Of a stretch of DNA of 64,000 bases, positions 1-10,231 are shown piece by piece (the stretch's first letter is position 1; each line of letters begins with the position of its first letter). This DNA comes from Dipteris shenzhenensis (lineage: Eukaryota; Polypodiophyta; Polypodiopsida; Gleicheniales): the NCBI GenBank assembly GCA_047967505.1, contig CM106541.1; one strand, given 5' to 3'. A program made the position numbers and the translations under genes. The notes under the pieces are model-generated. The model ran no database searches, had not been told where the DNA came from, and was given only the letters and a program-made list of their open reading frames with translations.

Positions 1-1258
1 GACTTGTGGTAGCAGAGGATATGGAGCTTATTCATATGGATGTCAAGATAGCTTTCTTGCATGGGGATCTGTATGAGGAAATTTACATGGTATAGCTAGA
101 AGGCCTTGAAGAAAAGGGCAAAGAACATTTGGTTTGCAAGTTGAAAAAGAGTCTCTATGTCCTTAAGCAGGCATCTACAGAATAGTATCAAAAGTTTAAT
201 GCTTTCATTCAGTCCTAGGGTTTCTGAATAAGTGAGATTGATCACTACTTTTACACTAAAATGTCTAAGGATAATAGCTTGATACTCCTGGCACTTTATG
301 TGGATAATGTGCTATTGGCTACTAAGAACATTTATGAGCTAGATGCATTGAAGGCCAAGTTGCATGAGGCCTTTGACATGAAGGATTTGGGACTTGTAGG
401 TCATATTCATGGTATGTGCATCACATGTGTTCGGAGTAGGAAACTCCTTTGGCTTTCACAAAAGGAGTATGTTACAAAAGTGTTGTAGCATTTCAGTATG
501 GAGGGGGGAGGCAGTAAGTATGCCATTGCCTCCATGTCTGAAACTAAGTCAAGTAGATAATCCCAAATCAATTGAGGAGAGGTCCATGATGGCCAAGGTT
601 CCTTATGCATCAGCGGCAGTTGGGAGTCTTATGTATGCTATGATAGCTACTCGAGCAGACATTACACTTGTAGTGGGAGTTGTTAGCCAATATATGGCTA
701 ATCCAGGAAAGAGGCATTGGGAGGCATTTAAGTGCATCATGAGGTACATGAAGGGTACCAAGGAGATGTGTATCTGCTTTGGCAGAGAAGAGATGCATGT
801 ACTTGGGTACACATATTTAGACTATGCAAGGCATGTGGATAGCAAGAGATCCACTTTTGGTTATGTGTTCACCTTTGAAGGTGGTGTTGTATCATGGATG
901 TCTCACACATAGAAGTGTGTTGCTTTGTCTTACCACAGAAGCCAAGTATGTTGCAGCCACAGAGGGTTGCAAGGAGGCTATATGGCTTGATCAGCTAGTG
1001 GGAGATTTGGGGATTCATACAGGTGCACTGACATTGCATAGTGATTCCATGAGTGCTATTCAACTAGCATGGAATCTAGCCTTTCATGAAAAGACCAAAA
1101 ACATTGAGGTTAGGTACCATCTTATTAGGGAGGTACTTGAGGATAAGTGCATGGATCTTTTCGAGGATCATACAGATGATAACCCTACAAATATGCTGAC
1201 GAAGAGTCTACCTAATCAGTGGTCTAAGTATTGTTATGTATTAATGAGCATTGGATAG
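1..1258 (+). pseudogene. Copia-1 reverse transcriptase and RNase H, 3' part, decayed
   Basis: This is the C-terminal half of a Ty1/copia pol, which copies element RNA into DNA. The window edge cuts off its start. In order, I see the RT segment around MDVKIAFLHGDLYEEIY (near 38-90), the catalytic-box region with YVDN in place of YVDD (near 298), the connection region ending in TRADIT and GKRHWE, then RNase H with HVDSKRSTFGY (near 834) and LTTEAKYVAATEGCKEA (near 927). A frameshift lies near 490 and another near 910, with stops near 93, 184, 215, 486 and 910. The last Asp of YVDD is replaced by Asn, so the RT would be inactive even if translated. The closest relative in the window is the minus-strand Copia-4 (59870-63011), which shares several of the stops. 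The copia assignment is firm; the gene is dead. Confidence 0.9.
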
Positions 1259-1300
1259 TATGATCACTGGTTGTTCTCCCTTAAAGGCACATTGGCCTTT

Positions 1301-1311
1301 AAGTGGGAGGT
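1301..1311 (+). other. Polypurine tract of Copia-1
   Basis: The purine-rich AAGTGGGAGG lies directly before a TGTGGGGATT LTR start and about 40 bases after the pol stop. This is the expected place for the plus-strand primer of a plus-oriented copia element. Confidence 0.6.
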
Positions 1312-1788
1312 TGTGGGGATTAAAAGCAACTGTACCTTAACCATGATGTACAATACTCAAACACATATATATATGGATGACATGGAAGATTAGGGTGTTT
1401 TGCACCCACCAAACTTGTGTGTCTCTCTTTTCTAGCTCTCCGTCTCTCTCACTCTCTTCCATTCCTCTTTCATTGTTGAGATCTCTAAAACTAGGAGAAT
1501 TTAGTATCATTTTAGTGGTCGCCTCTAACACAACATTCTGCATCAAAAAGTTGAAGGAATTAGATAGGATCCCCTCATCCATTGTACTTTGGCATTTCCA
1601 ATTCGCCAAAGTGTCTTCTTCCATTGATGTTGTTGTTGTAGTTGCATCGTTGATCAAAGTAATCTTCAGGATGGAGATCTTTATTTTCTATTTCTACTTC
1701 AATCCTTAAGTCCTCTATGCTTCTTGTCAATGGTTAGAGGTTGAATCCTTGGAGCGCATCGAGGGTAGAAGAAAGTTTGTGAAAGTAT
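1312..1788 (+). repeat. Copia-1 3' LTR, left part
   Basis: This sequence starts with TG right after the polypurine tract and runs to the Gypsy-1 insertion point. It contains a short TA run (about 1365) and a CT-rich stretch (1410-1480). It has no second copy in the window, so its end is unknown. The remainder may resume at 10232, but I could not confirm this because the post-10231 sequence also adjoins the Gypsy-2 tail. Confidence 0.5.
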
Positions 1789-3671
1789 TGTGACATGAAG
1801 TTGGGGGTAATAAACTTCACGCACCTCTTCACTTCCTGCAGCATTCGAACTAACTGCCAAAGATACTTATCATTGAGAATGAGACATTAGAAAGAAGCTT
1901 TTATGCCAAGATACCACACCATACTTTCCTCCCTTAGATGAGAATGAAGATGGTAACATCCCAAGTGATGTTGTAATCAAGCATAGGGAGAAGGAAAGGA
2001 TCAGCAGAGGCCATAATCTCAGCGAGCCGGTTTGTGCCAAAGAGAAGAGCGATACGTTGTTGAAAGAAGATCTTGCGGCTCAACATGACATGAACTGATA
2101 TATATTGAGGAGTTTGAAGGGGCTGATTAGGTCGGATGGGTAGATTCCGAGGAAACATTACACCTCCTTCATAGACACCTTTATACTTAGCTCAAAACAC
2201 TCTACAAACTGTCATTAGACACAGAGGCCTATAACTTTCAGTAAAGACATGATATCAAAGATTCAAGCACACAAAGAGATGCGCCTTGAGATGGACTTCG
2301 CACTGATATAAGTTTCATTGAAAACAGACAGACGGTTGAAGAGATATGGACAGTTTACTGGAAGGGGATAAAAACTATCATGAAAACAGACTGTCAAACA
2401 CAGAGACTCATAACTTTTTGCAACAGTATTTGATTCAAGATCTGATTACATAAGAACATGCGCCTCGAAGAGAGCTTCGCGCTGATATAAATTTCATTAC
2501 AATCGGACTATCGAGCAGAAAGTTATGAGCAAAACACTAACAGGGGGTCAAACTGTCATGAAAATTACCCTCCACCCAGGCTAATTTCGCCTGAGCAGAT
2601 GCTCCCTCAAGACTCCACCTTCATCAACGATCCACCCCTCATAGATTTCGCCTAGAAGAGGGGAAGAAGTTTGCATAGTGGCTCGGGAGACAAATGGACC
2701 ATGTGTGCACAGTGAGCAGCCGAATAGAAAGAACTTTTAAGGCTTTGAAAGAAAGAGAAGGGAAGAGACACTCAAGAGAGAGAGAACCTGAAGTGACCTT
2801 TATTACAAATAGAGTGAGAATCCACCTCAACACTACAAACACAAGGGAGAAGAAGAGGTTTTATACATACAAGAGGGAGCGGAAGCTCCAAGACTACTCA
2901 TAGAGAGAGAATAAACTAGAGAGAGAAGGACTCAAGAGTCTACATAAGAGAATATCTACAAGAGGGAGAGAAGGCTCATGGAAGAGGCTTGGGGAGACTA
3001 GAGCTACAGCAACATGAGGCCTAATGGTGGAAGAGATTCTCCTGAACAAGGGAGAGGAGGGCTGAGATTTTGTTACCCTCCTTCACCCATTTACAATTGC
3101 TGCCTGTAGATTCCTTTCCCCATCAATCACATAAGCACGTATGTCACCATCCATGTCCTTTTTGGCTACTCTTGCCATGTGTCCCATCAAAAGATGCTCA
3201 AGACTCTTAAAATATTGAGAAAGTCAAGAGTCTCCTCACATGGAGCCCATAGGGACCCTCTCTTTTCCACATGTCCACATCCTCCTTATTCCACATAGGA
3301 GTTCTAGAAGGATTCCTCTTGACTTCACACTCCTCCACATGCCTTCCACACGCTTGGCATGTGGCCTCTCTTATATTATTGGAACACATGGACATGAGCC
3401 CACCTCTTTATATGACTCACTCTTCCTATTTTCTAAAAAACTCATAATATCCCATACACAAATAACTCTCACCCCATACCAAGGTATTTATAATTCATAC
3501 CTATGGTATTTACAATGAGCCATTCCACTCATCCTCTCAATCCCATATAATATCATAGGAAATAGAAATAAGTGAGAGCCGCTAGGCTATCACTTGATAC
3601 TCAAACCCTTATCAAACATAGAGAAAAACAATATCAATACCAAGTTAAAAATATCAATTTTTGGCGTCACA
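1789..3671 (-). repeat. Gypsy-1 3' LTR
   Basis: This LTR matches 8348-10231 along its whole length. By eye I count about 35 differences, nearly all transitions. About three quarters fall in the first 800 bases (1789-2600); the rest is nearly identical. The LTR also holds a diverged internal tandem duplication (about 2200-2385 and 2390-2570) with repeated CTGTCA...CACAGAG and CTGATATAA.TTTCATT blocks. Short reading frames inside it occur on both strands in both LTRs and look like chance. Confidence 0.92.
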
Positions 3672-3684
3672 TCTTTCCCCCCCC
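3672..3684 (-). other. Polypurine tract of Gypsy-1
   Basis: The minus strand reads GGGGGGGGAAAGA immediately before the TGTGAC start of the 3' LTR. This is the plus-strand primer position of the element. Confidence 0.8.
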
Positions 3685-3722
3685 AGCAGATCCTCTCTAG
3701 TACAGAGAGGGTCTGCTGGCCC

Positions 3723-4691
3723 TCATGGTGGTTGAGCATAGAAGAATTTAAGGTGATACTCATTAGTGCATCCGGGTATCACCATGCCATCAACATCCTC
3801 AAGCTGATAGGTTCCATTCGTGACATTCATATACATCCTTATGGAGGCGTGGCCAAAAGTAACCAATCTCTGCTTCTGTTGTGGAGTTAACCCTCGAGGA
3901 AACATGCCTTCTTCCACATATTTCTGAACCTCATGTAGTTTTGGCCATCCAGTGTCTACCCAAGAAACCACCCCCCGGTCTGGCACTACAATGGCTTTAG
4001 CTAACTCATCTGCCCTTTGATTTTGTTTTCTGTTTATATGAACAAACTTGTAAAAATCAAAGCGACTACATTGTGCCATAGCCTTTTGATTAAGCTCCTT
4101 CAAATGAGGACTTCTTGTCTTGTCATACCCTTGCATTTGCTTTATAATAAGCTGAGAATATCCTCTTACTTCCAATTCTTTAACTTGACTTTGAGGACAA
4201 CCCTCCAAACCAAGAATCAAAGCATTATACTTAGCTGCATTGTTAGTTATGATACCTGGAAGCTCTTGTCCTCTTGCCCATACCTCTTGACCTTCAAGAT
4301 TCATTAAGACTATCCCCCCGGCTCCTTGTTGGCATGAAGGACTAAAAGCCCCATCAAAATACAAAACAAAAGCTGTTGGTGGTGTATCCCTTTCATCTTT
4401 AATGTTCTCCTTACATTTCTTTTCTTCTCCTAGATCCTCCCGCCCTGTGAGCAAATCTGCCATAGTGGACCTAGTGGTATTTTCAGCGACAAAAGAGAAA
4501 GAGAACTCTTGAAGCTCTGACAACCATTTTGCAAATCTCCCCCCAGGATTAGGCTTGCGAACTAGATATGCTAATACAGACTGAGAGGTAAGGAAGAAAA
4601 ATGGTCGAGGTAATAAATAGGAGCGAAACTTTCTGACAGAAAACACCAAAGAGAGAGCTTGCTGCTCCATTTCTTCATACCTTGTTTCCAC
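3723..4691 (-). pseudogene. Gypsy-1 RNase H, second RNase H and integrase tail
   Basis: This is a 322-residue open stretch. Residues 1-95 are the RT-linked RNase H tail (YEEMEQQALSLVFSVRKFRSYL, then FAKWLSELQEFSF). Residues 107-235 form a second RNase H (FVLYFDGAFSPSCQQGAGG, NNAAKYNALILGLE, then RKQNQRADELAKA), the extra domain typical of Tat-lineage gypsy elements. The remaining 87 residues begin like the usual linker to integrase (YVEEGMFPRGLTPQQKQRL), then jump to a sequence resembling the extreme C-terminus of a Tat polyprotein (GTYQLEDVDG...NEYHLKFFY). No HHCC zinc site and no DDE core lie between. It is separated from the RT frame by one TAG codon at a glutamine position. The polyprotein ends only about 40 bases before the polypurine tract. 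Confidence 0.85.
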
Positions 4692-4700
4692 ATCTGTAAG

Positions 4701-6374
4701 CTATCGGCTGGCATAATAGATGGGTTGCATTCTACCTGCTTCTCCTTTTTGTAGCAATACAGCACCAACTGAATGCAAAGATACACTTGGATTTACATAA
4801 AAGTCTTGAGACCAATCAGGGGGCTTCAATATTGGGCCCTTACTCATGGCCTCCTTAAGTTGCTGGAAAGACTCTTGTTGCTCCACACCCCATTGGAAAG
4901 AAACTCCTTTTCTTGTCAATAAGTTCATGGGATGCACTATCTCTGTGAAATCATCACAAAAGTGTTGATAATACTTGCTCTTTCCTAGAATTCTGTGAAC
5001 ACCAGTGACACTCTCAAGACTTGGCAATGCCATGATTGCTTGAACCTTGTCAGGATCCATTTGCAGGCCTTCTTCAGACACAATATGCCCCAATAAGACT
5101 ACTTTTGTTTGAGCCAAATGACACTTGCTAGGATTTAGACACCCTTTTGCTTCATCAATCCTAGCTAAGGCCATCTTTAACTTCTCCATGTGATCTATGC
5201 ACCGAGAATAAATGCAAAAATCATCCAAAAACACCCGTATGAACTTTCCCAAGTAAGGCTCCAGGACTTGACTCATGAACCTTTGAAATGTAGCTGGTGC
5301 ATTGGTCAACCCAAAAGGCATCACTCTATAAGCAAAAACTCCCCAAGGTGTGACAAATGATGTTTTCTTTTGATCTTCCTCCCGAATACGAATTTGAAAG
5401 TACCCAGAATACCCATCACATACAGAATACATTTCATGCCCTGCTACTTGGTCTAGTATTTCATCTTGGAATGGCAAAGGAAAATTATCCCTCTTAGTGC
5501 ATGCATTCAAAGGACGAAAGTCCACACAAACTCGCCACTTATTTCCTTTCTTTGGTGTGACAACTACAGGAGATATCCATTCTAAATCATCAACAAGAAA
5601 GATGAATCCCACCTCAAGTAGTTGTGTTACCTCTTTCTTTAGTGCCTCAGCTTGGATCACCCCCAATCGCCTTAAGCGTTGCACAACTGGCTTGCTTTCT
5701 GGCTTCAACTCAATCTTGTGCTCCACAAGAGAGACTGGCCGAACCTGTGAATAGCTTGTTGCAAAGAGACATGGAAAATCATCTAGCATATCTAAGTACT
5801 GGAGCTTCTCACTACCTGATAGAGAATCACCAAGAAGCTCTTCATTGCGTTGGCGTCGTTTAATGTGCTCCACATCCTCCACATGAAGTGTCTCTACAGG
5901 ATCTTCTTGCACCACCACCTTGTTCCTTCCTGACTCATCCCGATCAGCACCAAGACAAAGACCAAAGGCCACTCCTTCCACCTCACCCTCTGAGTTGGAC
6001 TCCTTGGAGCTACACCCTGTCTCTTCTTCTTCATCGGTTAAGTCAGAGCTTGAACTCTCTGATGTTGAAGACTCCTCCTTGACAACTTCCTTTTTGCGGC
6101 TTCTGACGTTGTAGCGCACCTTCTTATCATTTCCCTGCAAAATCAATTCTCCAGTATCCCACTTTTGAACAGCCTTCACCTTGCGTAGCCAAGGCCTTCC
6201 CAAAATCAATGGATAGGCACGTGCATCTGCCTTGGTAGGGATCACCTGAAAAGTAGTCGGCACAGAAATTCCACATACATCCACTTCTAGATTCTTCACA
6301 ACTCCCAAGGTCTTAACCCTAGTGTTGTCAGCCAATTTGATGCGATAAGGAGAGGTAGTACTAATCAGCATCAA
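4701..6374 (-). pseudogene. Gypsy-1 protease C-terminus and reverse transcriptase
   Basis: This 557-residue open frame starts in the C-terminal part of the aspartic protease (YPLILGRPWLRKVKAVQ near residue 75) and continues through an acidic spacer (residues 95-190). It then enters a complete gypsy RT: WISPVVVTPKKGNKWRVCVD, MYSVCDGYSGYFQIRI, FVTPWGVFAYRVMPFGL, the catalytic box as FLDDF, and HIVSEEGLQMDPDKV. The first RNase H follows (SLHSVGAVLLQ). Both catalytic-box aspartates are present, so the RT core looks intact. The frame overlaps the upstream protease frame by 14 bases, a frameshift relative to a single pol frame. It ends at a TAG where glutamine is expected. Confidence 0.92.
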
Positions 6375-6885
6375 TCATGGTCTTCTCACTCATGACATTA
6401 ATCGATGCACCTCCATCAATGTACACATTAGAAATCACTTGGCCATCAATGATCACATCAACCACAGGTACATCATCACCAACATCTATATCTACCTTTT
6501 GAACAACAGGATTGGCACTTTTCTTCTTTTTCTTCTTTGACACCCTTGTGCTTGCTAGTTTTCCCCATTCCTTCCGTAGTTTTGGAGACAAAGCAAGTAA
6601 TTGACCAAAGGTGATATGAGCTTCCTTTTCTTTAAGGTCGAACAACAAGTCATAGCTTCCAATTCCTTGTCCTAAAGGAAAGTCTGATTGGCTAACTCTC
6701 CTTCTAGATGCCTTCTTTTTCTTACTACGGTGTTCCTCTTCCTGATGTTCCTCATCTACTTCTTCCTTACTTTCTTCTTCTTCTTTTGCTTTACCACGCC
6801 CCCGCTTAGCCATCATTACCTCTCTTTCCTCATCCCCTGAAGAAGCTTCTAACAAGGATACTTGTTTTTCTTCTTTCTTTCTCAA
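6361..6885 (-). pseudogene. Gypsy-1 gag/pro linker and protease N-terminus
   Basis: This is 174 residues. A charged Glu/Lys-rich linker (residues 1-65) and a basic stretch ending in KKKKKK (near 120) precede the protease start, DVIIDGQVISNVYIDGGASINVMSE. The active-site triplet reads DGG rather than the usual DSG or DTG; gypsy proteases tolerate variation here, but it may lower activity. The frame starts downstream of the broken zinc knuckle and stops just after the protease flap-proximal region, where the next frame takes over. Confidence 0.82.
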
Positions 6886-7727
6886 TCTAGGACACTCGGG
6901 GCGATAGTGACCTTTTCATTACATTCATAGCAAGTGACCCCACTCCTATCTCGAGGCCTACCTTCACTCTTTGGTGCTCTAGGTTGTCGTGCATTAACCA
7001 AATGCAATTTCAAATCAGCAAACTCTGCCATCAATTGGGAGATATTATGATCTAACTCAGAGGATTTTGGTACCTGAGGAGTGCCCATTACCTCCACCTT
7101 AGAAGTTGAAGCTGTTGAAGACACAAAAGAGGATTCGATCTTTAGAGAAGCTTCTTTCTTGGTCGCAATGCGAAGTGCCTCCACGTATGTTGTTGGATCT
7201 TTACTCATTACCTTTGAGCGAAGACGAGGCTCCAAAGCCATAACAAATTTGCTCATCTTTAAGTGCTCCATCCCTGAGAGACTTTGAGGGGCCGATGATG
7301 CAGATGCCACAGCTCGCAAAGCTGCCCTTTCATACTTTGTCCATAAAGTTTCATATCGGATTGCCAACGCAGAGACCAACTCACCCTCTCCTTGATAGAA
7401 CCGGTCCAACTGCAACATCAAAGCATTTGGCGACTCCACTGCCCCAAATCTCTGCTTCATTGCTGCCACCACTTGGTCTCAGTCCTCCTTGGTAGAGTCT
7501 GGCAAGGTCTCATGCCAACTCAAGGCTACACCTTCAAGAAAATCAGGCAAAATCTCCGCCCGATCCTTCATGGACCATCCAGAAAGCCGGCATCCTCGAA
7601 CAAAATCCCGAAGATAAGACTCCGGGTCTTCCCCTTGGGTCCCTCGAAACACTGGAATCTTCACCATGATGAAACACAAAAAGGAAACACCAAGATCCAA
7701 ATAATATCCCAAACAAGATCCGAACAA
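6882..7727 (-). pseudogene. Gypsy-1 gag
   Basis: This is a retrotransposon gag (capsid and nucleocapsid) in one frame broken by a single TGA near 7476, where tryptophan would fit (TGG to TGA). The likely start is the Met of MVKIPVFRGTQGEDPESYL (about 7668). The capsid motif WSMKDRAEILPDFLEGVAL SW runs into MKQRFGAVESPNALMLQLDRF, the typical gypsy gag pattern. The C-terminus carries the first half of a CCHC zinc knuckle (CYECNEK) and then shifts frame, losing the His and last Cys. Only two disabling changes are visible, which fits a young copy. Confidence 0.85.
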
Positions 7728-7741
7728 GATCCCACAGAGCC

Positions 7742-8062
7742 TTAGTATACCAAGACCAACTTATTATGCATAACCACTTGTTGAAAACCCTCCACAATGT
7801 GATCCTCAACAAAATCTTCAAAAATAAGTGACCAACCAGCACCATGAAAACATTGTGTATACATGCATTCAAGAATCACCCTTCTCATAATAGGAAGTGC
7901 ACATAAAAGCTTCAAGATATTGTAATCTTCATCATTTGCATAGCAAAAGAAGTTGAAAGCATTAAGAATCACCACTCCACTGTTATAGTCGAAAACTACC
8001 CAAAGACTCAACTCTTCTTCACACCAAGCTGCCAGTGCATGGAACAATCCCCAATCTATCAT
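7742..8062 (-). CDS. Gypsy-1 leader ORF of unknown function, 106 aa
   Basis: This frame lies between the primer-binding site and gag on the minus strand. It is 106 residues and rich in aromatic and hydrophobic residues (MIDWGLFHALAAWCEEELSL at the start). Its ATG overlaps the stop of the preceding small frame as ATGA, an arrangement that would permit re-initiation. I recognise no domain. Ogre-type Tat elements are known to carry an extra ORF before gag, so position supports a real element gene, but chance is possible at this length. Confidence 0.3.
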   Translation of the reverse strand: MIDWGLFHALAAWCEEELSLWVVFDYNSGVVILNAFNFFCYANDEDYNILKLLCALPIMRRVILECMYTQCFHGAGWSLIFEDFVEDHIVEGFQQVVMHNKLVLVY

Positions 8063-8271
8063 TGTGCCTGCTGCCAGCGTTGTCGATTCACCAACATATT
8101 CAATAGTGCAAACATAAAGGATATGATCATGGTTACTGTGCGAATAGCTTGAGCATCACCTTCACAATCTTCAAGTTCTCTTAAACGGGTTGCAATCTCT
8201 TCTAACGGAGTTCTTCCAGGCATCTTCTTTATCTCATACAAACACATGCCTCTTCTAGGCATAACATGCAA
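8059..8271 (-). CDS. Gypsy-1 first leader ORF, 70 aa
   Basis: This is a 70-residue frame starting about 55 bases after the primer-binding site. Its sequence includes RTPLEEIATRLRELEDCEGD, a charged stretch that could form a helix. It ends in the ATGA overlap with the next frame. The C-terminal part (MIISFMFALLNMLVN) is hydrophobic. No known family is recognised. A LEELE-type helix at the start of a plant gypsy internal region could also be a gag N-terminal remnant. Confidence 0.3.
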   Translation of the reverse strand: MHVMPRRGMCLYEIKKMPGRTPLEEIATRLRELEDCEGDAQAIRTVTMIISFMFALLNMLVNRQRWQQAQ

Positions 8272-8324
8272 TCAAGTACACCCGAGACCGTTTAGTAAGG
8301 TGGGATGAATCCAATACCAAACGT

Positions 8325-8341
8325 ACCCGGCGTCTCCACCA
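8325..8341 (-). other. Primer-binding site of Gypsy-1
   Basis: The minus strand reads TGGTGGAGACGCCGGGT, six bases after the 5' LTR. Read on the plus strand, the site looks exactly like a tRNA 3' end with CCA. It is not the initiator-Met type used by the copia elements here. I could not name the tRNA from memory. Confidence 0.75.
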
Positions 8342-8347
8342 AAAGAA

Positions 8348-10231
8348 TGTGACATGAAGTTGGGGGTAATAAACTTCACGCACCTCTTCACTTCCTGCAG
8401 CATTCGAACTGACTGCCAAAGATACTTATCATTGAGAATGAGACATTAGAAAGAAGCTTTTATGCCAAGATACCACACCATACTTTCCTCCCTTAGATGA
8501 GAATGAAGATGGTAACATCCCAAGTGATGTTGTAATCAAGCATAGGGAGAAGGAAAGGATCAACAGAGGCCATAATCTCAGCGAGCCGGTCTGTGCCAAA
8601 GAGAAGAGCGATACGCTGTTGAAAGAAAATCTTGCGGCTCAACATGACATGAACTGATATATATCAAGGAGTTTGAAGGGGTTGATTAGGTCGGATGGGT
8701 AGATTCCGAGGAAACATTACACCTCCTTCATAGACACCTTTATACTTAGCTCAAAATACTCTACAAACTATCATTAGACACAGAGGCCTATAACTTTTAG
8801 TAGAGACATGATATCAAAGATTCAAGCACACAAAGAGATGCACCTTGAGATGGGCTTCACACTGATATAAGTTTCATTGAAAACAGACAGACGGTTGAAG
8901 AGATATGGACAGTTTACTGGAAGGGGGTAAAAACTGTCATGAAAACAGACTGTCAAACACAGAGACTCATAACTTTTTGCAATAGTATCTGATTCAAGAT
9001 TTGATTACATAAGAACATGCATCTTGAAGAGAGCTTCGTGCTGATATAAATTTCATTACAATCGGACTATCGAGCATAAAGTTATGAGCAAAACACTAAC
9101 AGGGGGTCAAACTGTCATGAAAATTACCCTCCACCTAGGCTAATTTCGCCTGAGCAGGATGCTCCCTCAAGACTCCACCTTCATCAACGATCCACCCCTC
9201 ATAGATTTCGCCTAGAAGAGGGGAAGAAGTTTGCATAGTGGCTCGGGAAACAAATGGACCATGTGTGCACAGTGAGCAGCCGAATAGAAAGAACTTTTAA
9301 GGCTTTGAAAGAAAGAGAAGGGAAGAGACAGTCAAGAGAGAGAGAACCTGAAGTGACCTTCATTACAAATAGAGTGAGAATCCACCTCAACACTACAAAC
9401 ACAAGGGAGAAGAAGAGGTTTTATACATACAAGAGGGAGCGGAAGCTCCAAGACTACTCATAGAGAGAGAATAAACTAGAGAGAGAAGGACTCAAGAGTC
9501 TACATAAGAGAATATCTACAAGAGGGAGAGAAGGCTCATGGAAGAGGCTTGGGGAGACTAGAGCTACAGCAACATGAGGCCTAATGGTGGAAGAGATTCT
9601 CCTGAACAAGGGAGAGGAGGGCTGAGATTTTGTTACCCTCCTTCACCCATTTACAATTACTGCCTGTAGATTCCTTTCCCCATCAATCACATAAGCACGT
9701 ATGTCACCATCCATGTCCTTTTTGGCTACTCTTGCCATGTGTCCCATCAAAAGATGCTCAAGACTCTTAAAATATTGAGAAAGTCAAGAGTCTCCTCACA
9801 TGGAGCCCATAGGGACCCTCTCTTTTCCACATGTCCACATCCTCCTTATTCCACATAGGAGTTCTAGAAGGATTCCTCTTGACTTCACACTCCTCCACAT
9901 GCCTTCCACACGCTTGGCATGTGGCCTCTCTTATATTATTGGAACACATGGACATGAGCCCACCTCTTTATATGACTCACTCTTCCTATTTTCTAAAAAA
10001 CTCATAATATCCCATACACAAATAACTCTCACCCCATACCAAGGTATTTATAATTCATACCTATGGTATTTACAATGAGCCATTCCACTCATCCTCTCAA
10101 TCCCATACAATATCATAGGAAATAGAAATAAGTGAGAGCCGCTAGGCTATCACTTGATACTCAAACCCTTATCAAACATAGAGAAAAACAATATCAATGC
10201 CAAGTTAAAAATATCAATTTTTGGTGTCACA
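8348..10231 (-). repeat. Gypsy-1 5' LTR
   Basis: This LTR begins (minus strand) TGTGAC at 10231 and ends GTCACA at 8348. It is the partner of 1789-3671 and should carry the promoter. One inserted G (near 9157) and about 35 substitutions distinguish it from the other LTR. Confidence 0.92.
10045..10052 (-). promoter_or_regulatory. Possible TATA box in the Gypsy-1 5' LTR
   Basis: The minus strand reads TATAAATA about 180 bases into the LTR, inside a short GGTAT...ATACC inverted repeat. Position and sequence fit a U3 promoter, but there is no transcript evidence. Confidence 0.35.

Larger units (their letters stand above)
1789..10231 (-). mobile_element. Gypsy-1, Ty3/gypsy (Tat-like) retrotransposon lacking the integrase core
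   Basis: The element is 8443 bp and is read on the minus strand. Two LTRs of about 1883 bp start TGTGAC and end GTCACA. A tRNA-like primer-binding site lies next to the right LTR and a G-rich polypurine tract next to the left LTR. The flanks share GTAT (or AGTAT if one base is counted in the LTR), consistent with a 4-5 bp target duplication. The internal order on the minus strand is two small leader ORFs, gag, protease, RT, RNase H, a second RNase H, then a short piece resembling the end of an integrase, then the polypurine tract. The second RNase H points to the Tat lineage. The zinc-binding and DDE core of integrase is missing, so the copy could only have been inserted by integrase from elsewhere. 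It has a few inactivating changes: one in-frame TGA in gag, a frameshift in the zinc knuckle, a frameshift after protease and a TAG between RT and RNase H. Confidence 0.93.

Noticed and set aside
2639-3518. Paired short frames on both strands, repeated at 9199-10078
   Set aside because: They are the same LTR read twice; no motif and no reason to think they are genes.
8325-8341. A tRNA gene 3' end (CCA) on the plus strand
   Set aside because: Only the last 17 bases are tRNA-like; position next to the LTR shows it is a primer-binding site. Plant tRNA genes also do not encode CCA.
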